The translations under genes were made by a program, and so were the position numbers. From assembly GCA_004193595.1 (NCBI GenBank), contig RPGQ01000030.1, positions 1 to 50,929 of the forward strand: DNA of 50,929 nt. Direction: 5' to 3'. Origin of the DNA: Desulfobacteraceae bacterium Eth-SRB2 (GTDB lineage Bacteria; Desulfobacterota; Desulfobacteria; Desulfobacterales; UBA11574). The notes under the pieces were generated by a model, which did not search any database, had not been told where the DNA came from, and worked only from the letters and a program-made list of their open reading frames with translations. Positions 1 through 9,273 of the stretch are shown piece after piece (position 1 is the stretch's first letter; each line of letters starts with the position of its first letter).

Positions 1-726
1 GTGCCTGGATAAGAGATAGGATTTGAAATCCTCCATAACGAATACTTACCCGATTAAATGTCATTGTTGATGATTTAATGTTAAATAAATCAGCTACTAT
101 CAAGTTCCGTGCCATTTCATAATGATCACATTATGTTTCGACAAAAAAGCGGCCATCGGTCGGAACGCATTAATAAAATATTTACAATAATATCAAAATG
201 TAATGATATTCCAACCCTCACGAAACTGCGTATCTCAAGAAGGCTCGCAGCAGAAAAGGAACAGGGAACAGGGGTCAGATGTCAGAAGTCGGAGGTCAGA
301 GATCGGAAGTCGGAGGCTGGACGAAGGACGATGGATGAGGGAAGAGGGAAAAGGGCCAGAGGTCCCCAGTTAAATTCGCCCTGGTTAAACAAATAAAACA
401 GGTTTAACTGGGTAAACTTCGCTTGTCTTCTTTGAAGCCCCGGTTAAACATAAGCAACAAATTGGTTTCACTGGGTAAAAATTTAACGGGGTCCCGATAA
501 CGGGATCTACGCTTCGCTTCGACCCCGATAAATCGGGATTTCCTCTACGCCCTAACAAGCTGCGTGGAATGCCGGTCGGTTTGGCTTCAATTGGGGATGC
601 AAGATTTACATCTCACCGTTTGGTTCGCCAGGCGTAATCTATGAGCAACCGGCGGGAAGGGGTTCACATGGTTCCGACATACCTTTCGTATGGTTGTGCC
701 TCAACTTGACGCCCTTGTTCTGCCTC
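1..726. other. Non-coding stretch with short repeats
   Basis: I recognise no gene here. Around 270-325 there is a run of imperfect 7-base units (cagaagt, cggaggt, cagagat, cggaagt). Positions about 380-418 and 438-480 are two diverged direct copies of a block with gttaaac and ctgggtaaa. A strongly dyad stretch sits near 485-545 (cccgataacggg, ccccgataaatcgggat). The open frames are short and show no family motif. Confidence 0.5.
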
Positions 727-1380
727 TTACTTGGATTCATCTAACGATGACAACAGCTTACCCAATTCATCCAAAAACTCAGAGCACTGAGCTAATTGGA
801 ACTGAACATACTCCTGCTCAAAGGAGACGAAAACGACGTAATCACCCTCTTGCCGATCCTCGAAGATCTAATCGTACAACCGTCCCCACTTCATATCAAG
901 AAGACCTGTTTTGATAAACTGGCGGTGAAAAGCAGCTCTGACACCTGAGTGTTTTCTGAACAATTGCTCTTGCTCAAGCAATACTGCACTCACACCATAG
1001 AATGGTAGGCGTTCACGGGTTCAAAGGTTCAGGGGTTCAAGGTTCCATTCTTATCCCCGGACTGAATTTGGGATGCGTATTTACGATAAAAGCGTCAGTT
1101 TCGTCAGGCCTAATCCAACATTTGAAGCTAAATTGGCAATTACTTGGGAAAATGAACATTTGTAATGAGGACTTTGGATCTTCAATGCCTTCTTTGTCTT
1201 TAACCCTGAACGTTGAACCCTGAACCTGTGAACGGTTACATAGAATGCAGCATAATATAGGCGGTTCATAGCAAAAGAGTACGAGCCGGCCTCGAACTCC
1301 CGCCGAGCAGAAGATAAGCTATCCTGAACCTTGAGCCACCAATAGCGAACCATTTCTGTACGTTGTTCTTTAGTGATCAT
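727..1380 (-). pseudogene. HEPN-domain protein, interrupted by a small insertion
   Basis: HEPN proteins are the RNase or antitoxin-partner half of HEPN/MNT modules. The N-terminal half, starting MITKEQRTEM and running to LYYAAFY, is read from 1380. After the inserted element the same frame resumes as GVSAVLLEQEQ and runs to LLSSLDESK and a TAA at 727-729. Removing the insert plus one copy of its 9-bp target duplication (243 bp) leaves 411 bp, a 136-residue protein of normal HEPN length. The start overlaps the stop of the MNT gene by 4 bp (ATGA), so the two were translated together. The insert carries a stop, so the present product would be a truncated N-terminal half. Confidence 0.8.
1005..1238. 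mobile_element. 234-bp non-coding insertion in HEPN gene, 9-bp target duplication
   Basis: The insert is flanked by direct repeats catagaatg (996-1004 and 1239-1247). Its ends are imperfect inverted repeats made of gttca-type units of 7-8 bases: the left end has gttcacgg, gttcaaag, gttcaggg, and the right end has the complement (ccctgaac, gttgaac, cctgtgaac). No coding sequence is seen inside. Excision restores the HEPN frame, which is strong evidence for real insertion. Confidence 0.8.
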
Positions 1381-1721
1381 ACCCGAATACCATCACGAAT
1401 GATTTCATCCCGTACAGGCAAGACGGAAATGATACCGGTCTCCCATGATTTCAGATCAACAACCAATGTGCTGAAAGTCGTATCGAACTGAAGATTCACT
1501 TCGAATACTACATTGGTGATCTCATGGCGTTTAAAGCGAATCAGAGGTTTCGAAGTCACGATAAGCAAATCCACATCTGATTCCTCATCCGCCTGACCAC
1601 GTGCAACTGAGCCGTACAATATGAAAGCTTTGATATCGAACTTCTCCAGCAGCCTTCGCTTAATTTCACTCAGAGCTTGAAGCTGCTTTGAAGTGAGCTG
1701 TATATTATCAATATGCTTCAT
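1377..1721 (-). CDS. MNT-type nucleotidyltransferase (antitoxin of HEPN/MNT pair)
   Basis: This 114-residue minimal nucleotidyltransferase has the family signature GSVARG at residues 37-42 and the metal-binding pair D49/D51 in SDVDLL. MNT proteins of this size usually neutralise the adjoining HEPN protein, in some systems by adenylylating it. The HEPN start codon overlaps its stop, as expected for such modules. The domain looks intact although its partner is disrupted, so the module is probably inactive as a toxin system. The family assignment is firm; the antitoxin role is inferred from the pairing. Confidence 0.85.
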   Translation of the reverse strand: MKHIDNIQLTSKQLQALSEIKRRLLEKFDIKAFILYGSVARGQADEESDVDLLIVTSKPLIRFKRHEITNVVFEVNLQFDTTFSTLVVDLKSWETGIISVLPVRDEIIRDGIRV

Positions 1722-1941
1722 TGGCGCTCCTTGTCTGTTTTGTGGCGTTGTTTACTATTGAAATGTGAAATACGATTAAAACTCAGCCTATTTCTAAAAG
1801 CAACTTTATTACCGTATAGCATTTTTTATAAAATTTTACAACACAATGATATTATAGAGAATATAATTCGGAATTTTGTGGGAATTCTTTAACCTCAATC
1901 GAGCGTAAACAATATGATTACAAGAGACAGAGACATCAATC

Positions 1942-2361
1942 ATGAAGGTCATTGTTGACACCAGTGTATGGTCTCTGGCCCTCAGGCGTTATAAATAAAG
2001 CGCTCCTGCTTCTCTTGAGGTTCAAGAACTTCAACTCCTGATCCTGGACCGCCGCGTCCAAATGATTGGTCCCATACGCCAGGAGCTTTTATCGGGCATT
2101 CGCAGTGACGCTCAATTCAAAAAACTCCGGAAACATCTTGAAAGTTTTCCGGACCTTCCAATACTCACCCAACACTATGTCACCGCAGCAAAATTTTTCA
2201 ATCTATGCCGTTCACAAGGAATACAAGGATCAAACACTGATTTTTTGATTTGCGCGTTAGCTGTCAGAGACAAATTTTCAATATACACGACCCACCGGGA
2301 CTTTGTACAGTTTTCGAAGCATATACCTATTGCACTCCACCGGGCTGAGCAATCCCGGTAG
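1942..2361 (+). pseudogene. VapC-like PIN-domain toxin with one in-frame stop
   Basis: Translation from ATG 1942 begins MKVIVDTSVWSLALRRYK and meets TAA at 1996-1998. The same frame continues (SAPASLEVQELQ ... IGPIRQELLSG ... SNTDFLICALAV) to the stop at 2359-2361, about 139 residues in all. The PIN acidic residues are present: D6 in VDTS, E in RQELL, D in SNTDFLIC. No antitoxin gene is evident in the 220 bp upstream. One base change in aaataaag would restore the gene, so this is either a recent nonsense mutation or a single base error. A start at 2062 would lack the first catalytic Asp. Confidence 0.75.
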
Positions 2362-2541
2362 TTGGGATGAATAAAATAAGGGGATTATATTCTTTTATTA
2401 GCGACCAGACGGGCGAAATGCTCAAAAGAGCGGTCGTAAGTGCGTTCTGCATCATCCGGAAAACAGCAGGCCGACGGAAACACGAAAAATAACATATTAA
2501 AATTTCAGACTTTCTTTATTTCGTGTTTTTCCCTCGGCAAA

Positions 2542-2910
2542 TCAACGGTCTTTTGTTTTGAATTGTTCCAGAATTTTTACCACCGCTTCTTCGGCAACAT
2601 CCGACCAGTGCCGGTAGGCGCTGGCCACGGCATAACTCAAGCCGCCTCGGATATTGGCGCAATAGAGCGTTTCAACCTCACGGGCGATCATTTCCGCCGA
2701 ATGGCGATGCGCCGTGGGCACGGCCACAGCAATCCGCCCGGCCCCGGCATTTCGCAATGCCGCCACCGCCACCCGCATGGTAAACCCCGAAGCCAGTCCG
2801 TCATCCACCAGAATTGCGGATCGATTCCCAAGCTCCAGGTATATGAAAAACCTCAGGTTGATTTTCGGTATTTGGAATTCTACGCGGTAATAAAGCGCAA
2901 AACCCAACAC
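2542..2910 (-). pseudogene. Phosphoribosyltransferase-like protein, 5'-truncated
   Basis: Residues from about 28 onward (ELGNRSAILVDDGLASG) match the PRPP-binding loop and C-terminal half of type I phosphoribosyltransferases; the VDDGLASG motif holds the two acidic residues that contact PRPP. These proteins usually have about 100 more residues before this motif. Here the upstream 27 residues (MLGFALYYRVEFQ...) look unrelated, so the N-terminal half has been lost. The gene lies 2 bp downstream of the GSU2403-family gene. It is probably a non-functional fragment. Confidence 0.65.
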
Positions 2911-2912
2911 GC

Positions 2913-4046
2913 TTATTCAATTTCAAAACCAGGAAATCCTTCTATTTCTGACATGTTCGCCTGGGCTTCTTTAACGACTTGTTTTGGGAACATTTTGAGA
3001 TCTGCTCTTTTGAAAGCATACTGCGGTAAGTGTTGGATGACCAGTCGGACCACCCCCATGGCCTGATCCCTGTCCCTTCGTTTTTTTACCGGTTCCCGGT
3101 CCTTTTGACCGCTTAACCAGAATTTATGTAGCGCAAAAGCTCGGGGGTCGGGTACCGCCATTTCAGAAGGATAGCCATCATCTCCTATCACCACTTGAGA
3201 AAATTTCGGAGAATTCAGCAACCATTGCAAATTCCTGATTTCAATGGCCTCCAGATCTCCCGGCCCACCCATTCGCCGTGCTTCTATGGTCATCACCTTT
3301 TTCGGCTCAGCTTTTATCAAGTCAACTATATATCCATGCCGGTTCATGGCCCGAAATCGCTGAGAACCGGAAAGTTCAAAGGAGCGATCCGTTTTTCTGA
3401 GAAGCGTCAGCAGTCCTCCCGGTTCTGTTTCATCGTCAGCCAGCAGCGTAAGTTTCGGCCGGATATCCCATAGAATATCCATATCTTTGGTCTCCATAAT
3501 CGGGCGGTCAAAAAAAATGCCTGCGGCCGCTTCATACGCATATAACGCATTCGTACCCACGACAACGATATTTTTCCCCAGTAGATTTTGCTGAACCAAC
3601 ACCCTTAAAATATGGGTGACAATCCTGGGCACCCGCTGGATCATTGCCGCCTTGCAAAATCTTGCCTGCTCTTTTAACCGTTCTTTTAAAACGGACATCC
3701 GTTCCTTGAAATTTTTTTTGGCTTTCCGGAATTCGTCTAATATTTTCTCGGTTTCCGGAGATCGTATCCCCAAACTCTTTCCATAGCCGTAGCGATCTCT
3801 GGATCTGAATAAGTATTCCCGGCCCTTGGATTTTTTCCAATGCATACCGCCGGCGTAAGAAAGGGATTTTTTGTGGGCATCCAGAAAAACTTCATAGAGT
3901 TGCACCGTATCAATGAACACCCGCCTTTGGTTGTCTGTCATCTCTTTGAAAAACAAACTGTTTTCCATCATTCGGCTCGCTTTCATGTTTTGAAGGAAAA
4001 CCAAGGCGTATTTCTTGGCAGCAAGTAAGCATGGGTTTTCCATCAA
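2913..4046 (-). CDS. GSU2403-family nucleotidyltransferase-fold protein
   Basis: This is a protein of up to 377 residues. The N-terminal part has YAGGMHWKKSKGREYLFR near residues 64-81. A basic helical segment follows (about 105-140), then a nucleotidyltransferase-like core with VVVGTNALYAYEAAAG near 160-175 and ETKDMDILWD, which carries the acidic residues typical of the fold. The arrangement resembles GSU2403-family proteins of Desulfobacterota and proteobacteria, whose substrate is unknown. MMEN occurs twice, so translation could start at 4046 or at 3971; the sequence between the two is not obviously conserved and neither has a strong ribosome-binding site. It is not clearly part of an operon. 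Confidence 0.7.
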   Translation of the reverse strand: MMENPCLLAAKKYALVFLQNMKASRMMENSLFFKEMTDNQRRVFIDTVQLYEVFLDAHKKSLSYAGGMHWKKSKGREYLFRSRDRYGYGKSLGIRSPETEKILDEFRKAKKNFKERMSVLKERLKEQARFCKAAMIQRVPRIVTHILRVLVQQNLLGKNIVVVGTNALYAYEAAAGIFFDRPIMETKDMDILWDIRPKLTLLADDETEPGGLLTLLRKTDRSFELSGSQRFRAMNRHGYIVDLIKAEPKKVMTIEARRMGGPGDLEAIEIRNLQWLLNSPKFSQVVIGDDGYPSEMAVPDPRAFALHKFWLSGQKDREPVKKRRDRDQAMGVVRLVIQHLPQYAFKRADLKMFPKQVVKEAQANMSEIEGFPGFEIE

Positions 4047-4201
4047 TAATAAGTTTTTATAATTTGAAGGAAAACCACTGTTTTGTCAAGAAACTTGTAA
4101 TCAGGCGCAAGTGTTTGTATTTTAAAAAAGATGGAAGAGTGAACTCAGAAATGCCGGAACAAAAATCAAAGTGGAAAGGAAATCCAACGGTTTTTTTCAA
4201 A

Positions 4202-5617
4202 CTATATGACGGCAGCCACCGCTTCTTGGGCAAAATCGATAAATCCCTGGGGAAAGGTTCCAAGATAAAGAATGACCACGATGAAAAAGATTCCTAAAAG
4301 GGTTGTGGAAAATTTCAATCGGATTTTCGGCATGGGGGATTGGACGCTGGAATAGGACGCCCTCACCATCTTCAAATAGTAAAACACCGCAACACCGGTA
4401 TTGATGACCGCCAGAATGACCAGCGCGTACATGTCCTTTTTAATTGCAGCGGTAAACAGGAAAAGTTTTCCGGTAAACCCGATGGTAGGGGGGATGCCGG
4501 CCATGCCGAAGGCGCCCACGGCCAGGGTAAAAGCCAGCAGGGGCGACCGCTTGTATAGCCCCTTAAGGTCATCAAAACTGATGTTTTCCCCGTTGGGAGC
4601 CAGGTTGTATATGACGAAAAAGCAGGCCAGATTCATCACAAGATAACCGGCGATATAATAAATGCCGGAGACAAACCCGAGTTCAGTGGCACAAACCAGA
4701 CCCACCATGATATAGCCCGCATGGGCGATGCTGGAGTATGCCAGAAGACGCTTGATATCGTCCTGCACCAGTGCCGACAGATTTCCAAAGGTCATGGAGA
4801 GCACGGCAAGGATGGCCAGGACCCAGGCAAACTGGCCCGAATCCACGCCGGCCAAAAAAATCAGCCGGATCAACAGGGCAACGGCCCCCACCTTGGGAAG
4901 GGTGGCCACAAAAGCTGACGTCTCGTTGGCCGCCCCCTCGTACACATCCGGAGCCCAGAAGTGCATGGGAAAAAGCGCCAGCTTGTAAAAAAAGCCGCAA
5001 AGCAGCATAACCAGACCGATCATTATGAGAGGCTTTTTAAAGATCATGCCCGGAATGATAGTTACCAGATCGGCAAGATAGGTGGTGTGGGTCATGCCAA
5101 AGATATAGCTTATCCCATAAAGGGTGATGCCCGATGCCGCCGCACCGAAAAGCACATACTTGATTCCGGCTTCCATGGGCTTCCGGTACGCCCCGTGTTT
5201 CCGGAACGGAATGATGATAAAAAGGGCAAAAGAAGCGATCTCGAGACACAGGATGATGGTAATCAGTTCCACCGCGCTGCTCATGCATGCCAGACCGAAA
5301 GCGCTCAGCGTAAGGAAAAAATAATACTCGGGTTTAAGGGTGTTGCCGATGCCGGACAGACCCTCTCCCAGATAAATTACGATAAACAGCCCCAAGGTGA
5401 TGATGATCTTGAATAGTTGTGAAAACGCATCAACGCGGTAAGCGTCAAAGAAAAGGGTGCCTTCCTGTCCATAAGTATATACGGATGCCGCCACAGCCAG
5501 CGCGGACAGGAACAGCCCCATTCCTTGCAGTTGGTTCTGGCTCGGCTTTGCCAACGACACAGAAAAAAAGACCAGAATCATAACGATCAATGCCAGTTCG
5601 GGTAGAAACAATATCAT
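4202..5617 (-). CDS. nuoN: Complex I antiporter-like subunit N, operon 1
   Basis: This 471-residue polytopic protein is of the NuoN/MrpD antiporter-like family and acts in the membrane arm of a complex I-like enzyme as one ion-translocating subunit. The TM5-like CLEIASFALFIIIPF segment, the FPMHFWAPDVYEGA lysine/histidine region and DIKRLLAYSSIAHAGY are all present. It is the last gene of operon 1, 35 bp after nuoM. An AAGGAG lies unusually far (about 17 nt) upstream of the ATG. It differs clearly in sequence from the nuoN at 18063-19547, so this is a distinct operon and not a recent duplication. Confidence 0.9.
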   Translation of the reverse strand: MILFLPELALIVMILVFFSVSLAKPSQNQLQGMGLFLSALAVAASVYTYGQEGTLFFDAYRVDAFSQLFKIIITLGLFIVIYLGEGLSGIGNTLKPEYYFFLTLSAFGLACMSSAVELITIILCLEIASFALFIIIPFRKHGAYRKPMEAGIKYVLFGAAASGITLYGISYIFGMTHTTYLADLVTIIPGMIFKKPLIMIGLVMLLCGFFYKLALFPMHFWAPDVYEGAANETSAFVATLPKVGAVALLIRLIFLAGVDSGQFAWVLAILAVLSMTFGNLSALVQDDIKRLLAYSSIAHAGYIMVGLVCATELGFVSGIYYIAGYLVMNLACFFVIYNLAPNGENISFDDLKGLYKRSPLLAFTLAVGAFGMAGIPPTIGFTGKLFLFTAAIKKDMYALVILAVINTGVAVFYYLKMVRASYSSVQSPMPKIRLKFSTTLLGIFFIVVILYLGTFPQGFIDFAQEAVAAVI

Positions 5618-5652
5618 TCGATAATTTTTAAAAACTCCTTTTTACGCGTTTA

Positions 5653-7233
5653 TTAATGGTTAAACGCCAACAGGTTTTTAACCATCTCACCCAACCCGTT
5701 CAGGACCGCATGATGCCCGGCCGGAGACGCGTGCATGCCGGACTCCACCTGTTTGACCAGATGGACGGTGCTGGCATCCATAACCTCCAGCAAGGGGGTG
5801 GGATGAAATCCGATCCAGAACACAAAAATGGTGAGAAACATCAGGGTTGCCGTCTCCCGGAAATTCAGGTCAAACAATTCTGAACGAGCCCCGGAGTGCC
5901 GGTGCCCGTCCGAATCCGCCCAGACCATCTTTTGAACCAGTCGGAGCATATAGGCCGCTGCCAGGATTGCCCCCACCACGGCAAAACCGCCCACGATCTT
6001 GTACTTGGTGAAGCAGGCAATAAGAACCAGCAATTCTCCGACAAAGCTGTTGGTTCCCGGAAATGCCAGGGACGACAGGGAGAAGATCACCAGAAAGCTC
6101 ACATATATGGGCATCATGATCCCCAGGGCGGAATTGTCTGTAATCTCTCTGCTGTGGGTCCGCTCATAGATCATCCCCACAAGGATAAACAGAGCCCCCG
6201 TGGTGATGCCGTGGTTTACCATCTGCAAAATAGCGCCTTTGATTCCCACATTGTTGAGAAGAAAAATTCCCAGGGTGACAAACCCCATATGGCCCACGCT
6301 GGAGTAAGCAATCAGCCGCTTGACATCGCTCTGACCCAGGGCAAGATACCCGCCAAAAATAATCGATAGTATGGAAACCGCAATCAAATAGGGCATGCAG
6401 GTAACCGTGGCCGCGGGCGCTATGGGAAGGCAGAACCGCAAAAACCCGTACCCTCCCATTTTAAGCAGAATACTTGCCAGAATAACGCTTCCCGCCGTGG
6501 GCGCCTCTACATGAGCTGCGGGCAGCCAGGTATGCACGGGAAACATGGGAACCTTTATTGCAAAGGCCAGGGTAAACGCCAAAAAGATCCATATCTGGTA
6601 ACTAAAACTATAGGAGTGTGTCATTAACTCGGGTATAAAAAAGGTGCCGGTGGTCACGTAAAGCGCTATGATGGCCACAAAAAGAAATATGCTTCCGATC
6701 AAAGTGTATAGAAAAAACTTAATGGAAGCATAGTCTTTGCGCGGTCCGCCCCATACGGCAATAATCAGGTACATGGGAACCAGCATGGCCTCCCAGAAAA
6801 TGAAAAAAAGAACCATGTTGAGACTGATAAACACCCCGATCATGGAGGCTTCAATAAAGAGCAAAACGAATATGAACTCTTTAAATCGCTCTTTTATGTA
6901 AGTCCATGAGCAAAGGATGCACAGCGGCATCACCAAAGTGGTGAGAAGCACCAACAGAACGCTGATTCCGTCCACACCCAATACATAGCCGATATTTACA
7001 AACGGAATCCAGTTTCCGGACTCGGCAAACTGATATTTTGCCGTTGTCAGATCAAAAGAAAAAAACAGGGGCAATGACAGCACCGCGGTAACAACCATCA
7101 CCAGCAAGCCCCAGATTTTCAGGTTCCGGTCCCCCCGTATCCCAAGGGTTATAAATGCCCCGAACAACGGAAGCGCCACCAGAACCGTCAGAATAGGATA
7201 CCATAAGGTATTATAGATCAAATATTGTTCCAT
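5653..7233 (-). CDS. nuoM: Complex I antiporter-like subunit M, operon 1
   Basis: The 526-residue product has about 14 predicted membrane helices. Family hallmarks are FFIFWEAMLVPMYLIIAVWGG (essential TM5 Glu), AIKVPMFPVHTWLPAAHVEAPTAGSVILA (TM7 Lys and the broken TM7 region) and DVKRLIAYSSVGHMGF. It is a proton- or sodium-translocating subunit of the membrane arm. It lies between the long antiporter-like subunit and nuoN in a close minus-strand run. A GAGG lies about 12 nt before the ATG. Confidence 0.92.
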   Translation of the reverse strand: MEQYLIYNTLWYPILTVLVALPLFGAFITLGIRGDRNLKIWGLLVMVVTAVLSLPLFFSFDLTTAKYQFAESGNWIPFVNIGYVLGVDGISVLLVLLTTLVMPLCILCSWTYIKERFKEFIFVLLFIEASMIGVFISLNMVLFFIFWEAMLVPMYLIIAVWGGPRKDYASIKFFLYTLIGSIFLFVAIIALYVTTGTFFIPELMTHSYSFSYQIWIFLAFTLAFAIKVPMFPVHTWLPAAHVEAPTAGSVILASILLKMGGYGFLRFCLPIAPAATVTCMPYLIAVSILSIIFGGYLALGQSDVKRLIAYSSVGHMGFVTLGIFLLNNVGIKGAILQMVNHGITTGALFILVGMIYERTHSREITDNSALGIMMPIYVSFLVIFSLSSLAFPGTNSFVGELLVLIACFTKYKIVGGFAVVGAILAAAYMLRLVQKMVWADSDGHRHSGARSELFDLNFRETATLMFLTIFVFWIGFHPTPLLEVMDASTVHLVKQVESGMHASPAGHHAVLNGLGEMVKNLLAFNH

Positions 7234-7268
7234 ACACGAGTTGTCCTCGATCTACGAAAATTTACGCC

Positions 7269-9035
7269 TTATACCAATAACACCAGGATTAATACGATAA
7301 AGGTTATGGCCACGGCACCGCCGATATAATGCTGTATCTTCCCGGTCATGAACGTCCTGAGCTTGTCGCCGCCCTTAACCACCCCCCGTGCGGAGCCGTC
7401 GATCACCCAGTCAATGCCTTCCCAGTCAAACCAGGATAAGGCCCTGGCAAACGCCAGCGTCATCTTAAACCCCACGGTCCGATACACTTGGTTTGCCCAG
7501 TTATTGACCGCATCAACCGGCCGGGAAGCGATCCACATAAATACTCCGGCGCCCTTGCGGTAGAACCAGTCAAGGTCCAGGTTCATTTTGGGTGCGGGGG
7601 TAAGTTTTTTAACCATGATGTAAAAGCCCAGGCCGGTAAATCCCATGAGTTGCAACGTCTCGGAAAGATGGTAAGCCGTATAGGGATGATAAGAAACCGG
7701 AAACGGAAGCATTTTGTAAAGATATTCGGGATAAACTCCCATGAAAAAGCACAGAAAAGCCGCAATGGCCATCCCCAGGTTCATATTCCACGGGGCCTCT
7801 TTGGCCGGAACCCCGGAATCTTTTCCGAACCAGATAAAATACGGAAGTTTGATGCCCACGGACAGAAAGGTCCCCACGGAAGCCAGGGTCATCATGAGCA
7901 TCAAAACCGTCCGGTGACTTTCGCCCGCAGCGGCGATAATCATGGATTTGCTGATGAAACCGCTGGTAAGGGGAAACCCCGAGATGGATATCCCTCCGAT
8001 AACCGTAAAAATCATGGCCCAGGGCATGCGTTTATATAATCCGCCCAGCTCATTGAGTTTGGATTTTCCGGTCATCTCCAGCACCGCCCCGGCCCCCATA
8101 AACAGCAGGGCTTTGTAAATGATATGGGCATACGCGTGGGCACAGGCCCCGTTAACGGACATGGCCGTCCCGATTCCCACCCCGCAAACCATGTATCCCA
8201 CCTGGGATACAATATGATACGCAAGAATGCGTCTGGCATCGTTTTCCACCACAGCGTATCCCACACCGTAAAGGGTCATGACCGCTCCCAGTATGGCCAG
8301 GGCCTCAAACCCCGGGAACGCCCGCGCCAAAACATAAACCGCGGTTTTTGTGGTAAAGGCGCACATGAACACCGCACCGGTCACCGACGCTTCGGGATAC
8401 GCATCCGGAAGCCATGCATGGATCGGGGGAACCGCGGCATTTAGCATAAAGCCGATCATAATCAGATAGTCGGCCACGGTAGCCCCTTCCACGGCAATGC
8501 GTACAAAACTCAAATCGTGGACATTTTTATACCGCAGAAAAATACCCGCCAGAAGGATCAGCCCCCCGGCCACGTGAACCAGCAGGTATCTGTATCCGGC
8601 CTGGACCGATCGTTTCTTCTTCCGGTACCAGATCAGAAAGGTTGATGCCACGGCCATGAGTTCCCAGAAAATGAACAAGGTCAAATAATCGCCGCAAAGG
8701 GTGACCCCCAGGGAACCGGCCACATAAAGAAAGGCGGCAATATGCTGGCCCGTCTCTTTGACATGCAGCCCGTAAATACACCCGATAAGGGCCATGAGGG
8801 TAAACACGTGGAGAAACACCCGTGTCAACGGGTCCACTCTCCCGAAAACCAGGTCGAACCCCAGATACGAAACCTGGCCGAAACTTTCGGGCAGCCACTG
8901 AATCTGGAAAAACGCGATGAGCGGAACGGCCACGAGAACCACTTTCATCAGCCCCATTCGTTTGAAAACGGGCAGAAAAAAGGCTCCCATAAGAAACCAG
9001 GTGGCCGGATGCATAAAAATCGTACTATTTATCAT
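7269..9035 (-). CDS. Long MrpD/NuoL-like antiporter subunit, operon 1
   Basis: This is a 588-residue antiporter-like membrane protein. Core motifs are LFIFWELMAVASTFLIWYR (TM5 Glu), NAAVPPIHAWLPDAYPEASVTGAVFM and DARRILAYHIVSQVGYM. The C-terminal extension after about residue 450, with WFYRKGAGVF near 492-501 and further helices, recalls the lateral-helix end of NuoL or long MrpD proteins. A lysine before the PIHAWLP motif is replaced by Asn (MLNAAVPPIHAW), a change seen in some family members and worth checking. Its ATG overlaps the end of the upstream 82-residue gene by 11 bp, which suggests translational coupling. Confidence 0.85.
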   Translation of the reverse strand: MINSTIFMHPATWFLMGAFFLPVFKRMGLMKVVLVAVPLIAFFQIQWLPESFGQVSYLGFDLVFGRVDPLTRVFLHVFTLMALIGCIYGLHVKETGQHIAAFLYVAGSLGVTLCGDYLTLFIFWELMAVASTFLIWYRKKKRSVQAGYRYLLVHVAGGLILLAGIFLRYKNVHDLSFVRIAVEGATVADYLIMIGFMLNAAVPPIHAWLPDAYPEASVTGAVFMCAFTTKTAVYVLARAFPGFEALAILGAVMTLYGVGYAVVENDARRILAYHIVSQVGYMVCGVGIGTAMSVNGACAHAYAHIIYKALLFMGAGAVLEMTGKSKLNELGGLYKRMPWAMIFTVIGGISISGFPLTSGFISKSMIIAAAGESHRTVLMLMMTLASVGTFLSVGIKLPYFIWFGKDSGVPAKEAPWNMNLGMAIAAFLCFFMGVYPEYLYKMLPFPVSYHPYTAYHLSETLQLMGFTGLGFYIMVKKLTPAPKMNLDLDWFYRKGAGVFMWIASRPVDAVNNWANQVYRTVGFKMTLAFARALSWFDWEGIDWVIDGSARGVVKGGDKLRTFMTGKIQHYIGGAVAITFIVLILVLLV

Positions 9036-9273
9036 AATAATCTTCCTCTTTCTCTAACCAGACATGAGAAAGACCTTTGCACACGACAATCATACCCAGA
9101 CATCCCAGGATTCCAAACACAGACCAGAACCCCATGATTAAATCGCCGAAAAAATGCGTGCCATGCCGTTTTACAAAGAAATCGTAGGCCACCGTCACCA
9201 GCAAAAAGGCAAAGAACAGCCGTTTCAACACCTGCGAATGTTTATTTAAATACTCAAGTATTCTTTTCATCAT
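9025..9273 (-). CDS. Small two-helix membrane protein of complex I operon 1
   Basis: The 82-residue protein has two hydrophobic segments (about 17-34 and 42-64) and an acidic tail, EKEEDYYDK. Both ends overlap neighbours: its ATGATG overlaps the stop of the MrpD-like gene, and its own tail overlaps the start of the next gene by 11 bp. It is not one of the canonical complex I or Mrp subunits by length or motif. The tight overlaps suggest a dedicated accessory subunit between the two antiporter-like modules. I do not recognise a named family. Confidence 0.7.
   Translation of the reverse strand: MMKRILEYLNKHSQVLKRLFFAFLLVTVAYDFFVKRHGTHFFGDLIMGFWSVFGILGCLGMIVVCKGLSHVWLEKEEDYYDK

Noticed and set aside
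540..660. An attC site (gccctaacaag resembles an integron R box)
   Set aside because: No matching complementary box (gttaggc) or clear imperfect stem at the expected distance, and the integrase remnant is 10 kb away.
1740..1941. A vapB antitoxin gene before vapC
   Set aside because: The 200 bp have no open frame of suitable length; only a possible ITRDRDINHE-like tail is visible, too short to claim.
4057..4263. A minus-strand gene between nuoN and the GSU2403-family gene
   Set aside because: It runs into nuoN's 3' end in another frame and has no family motif.
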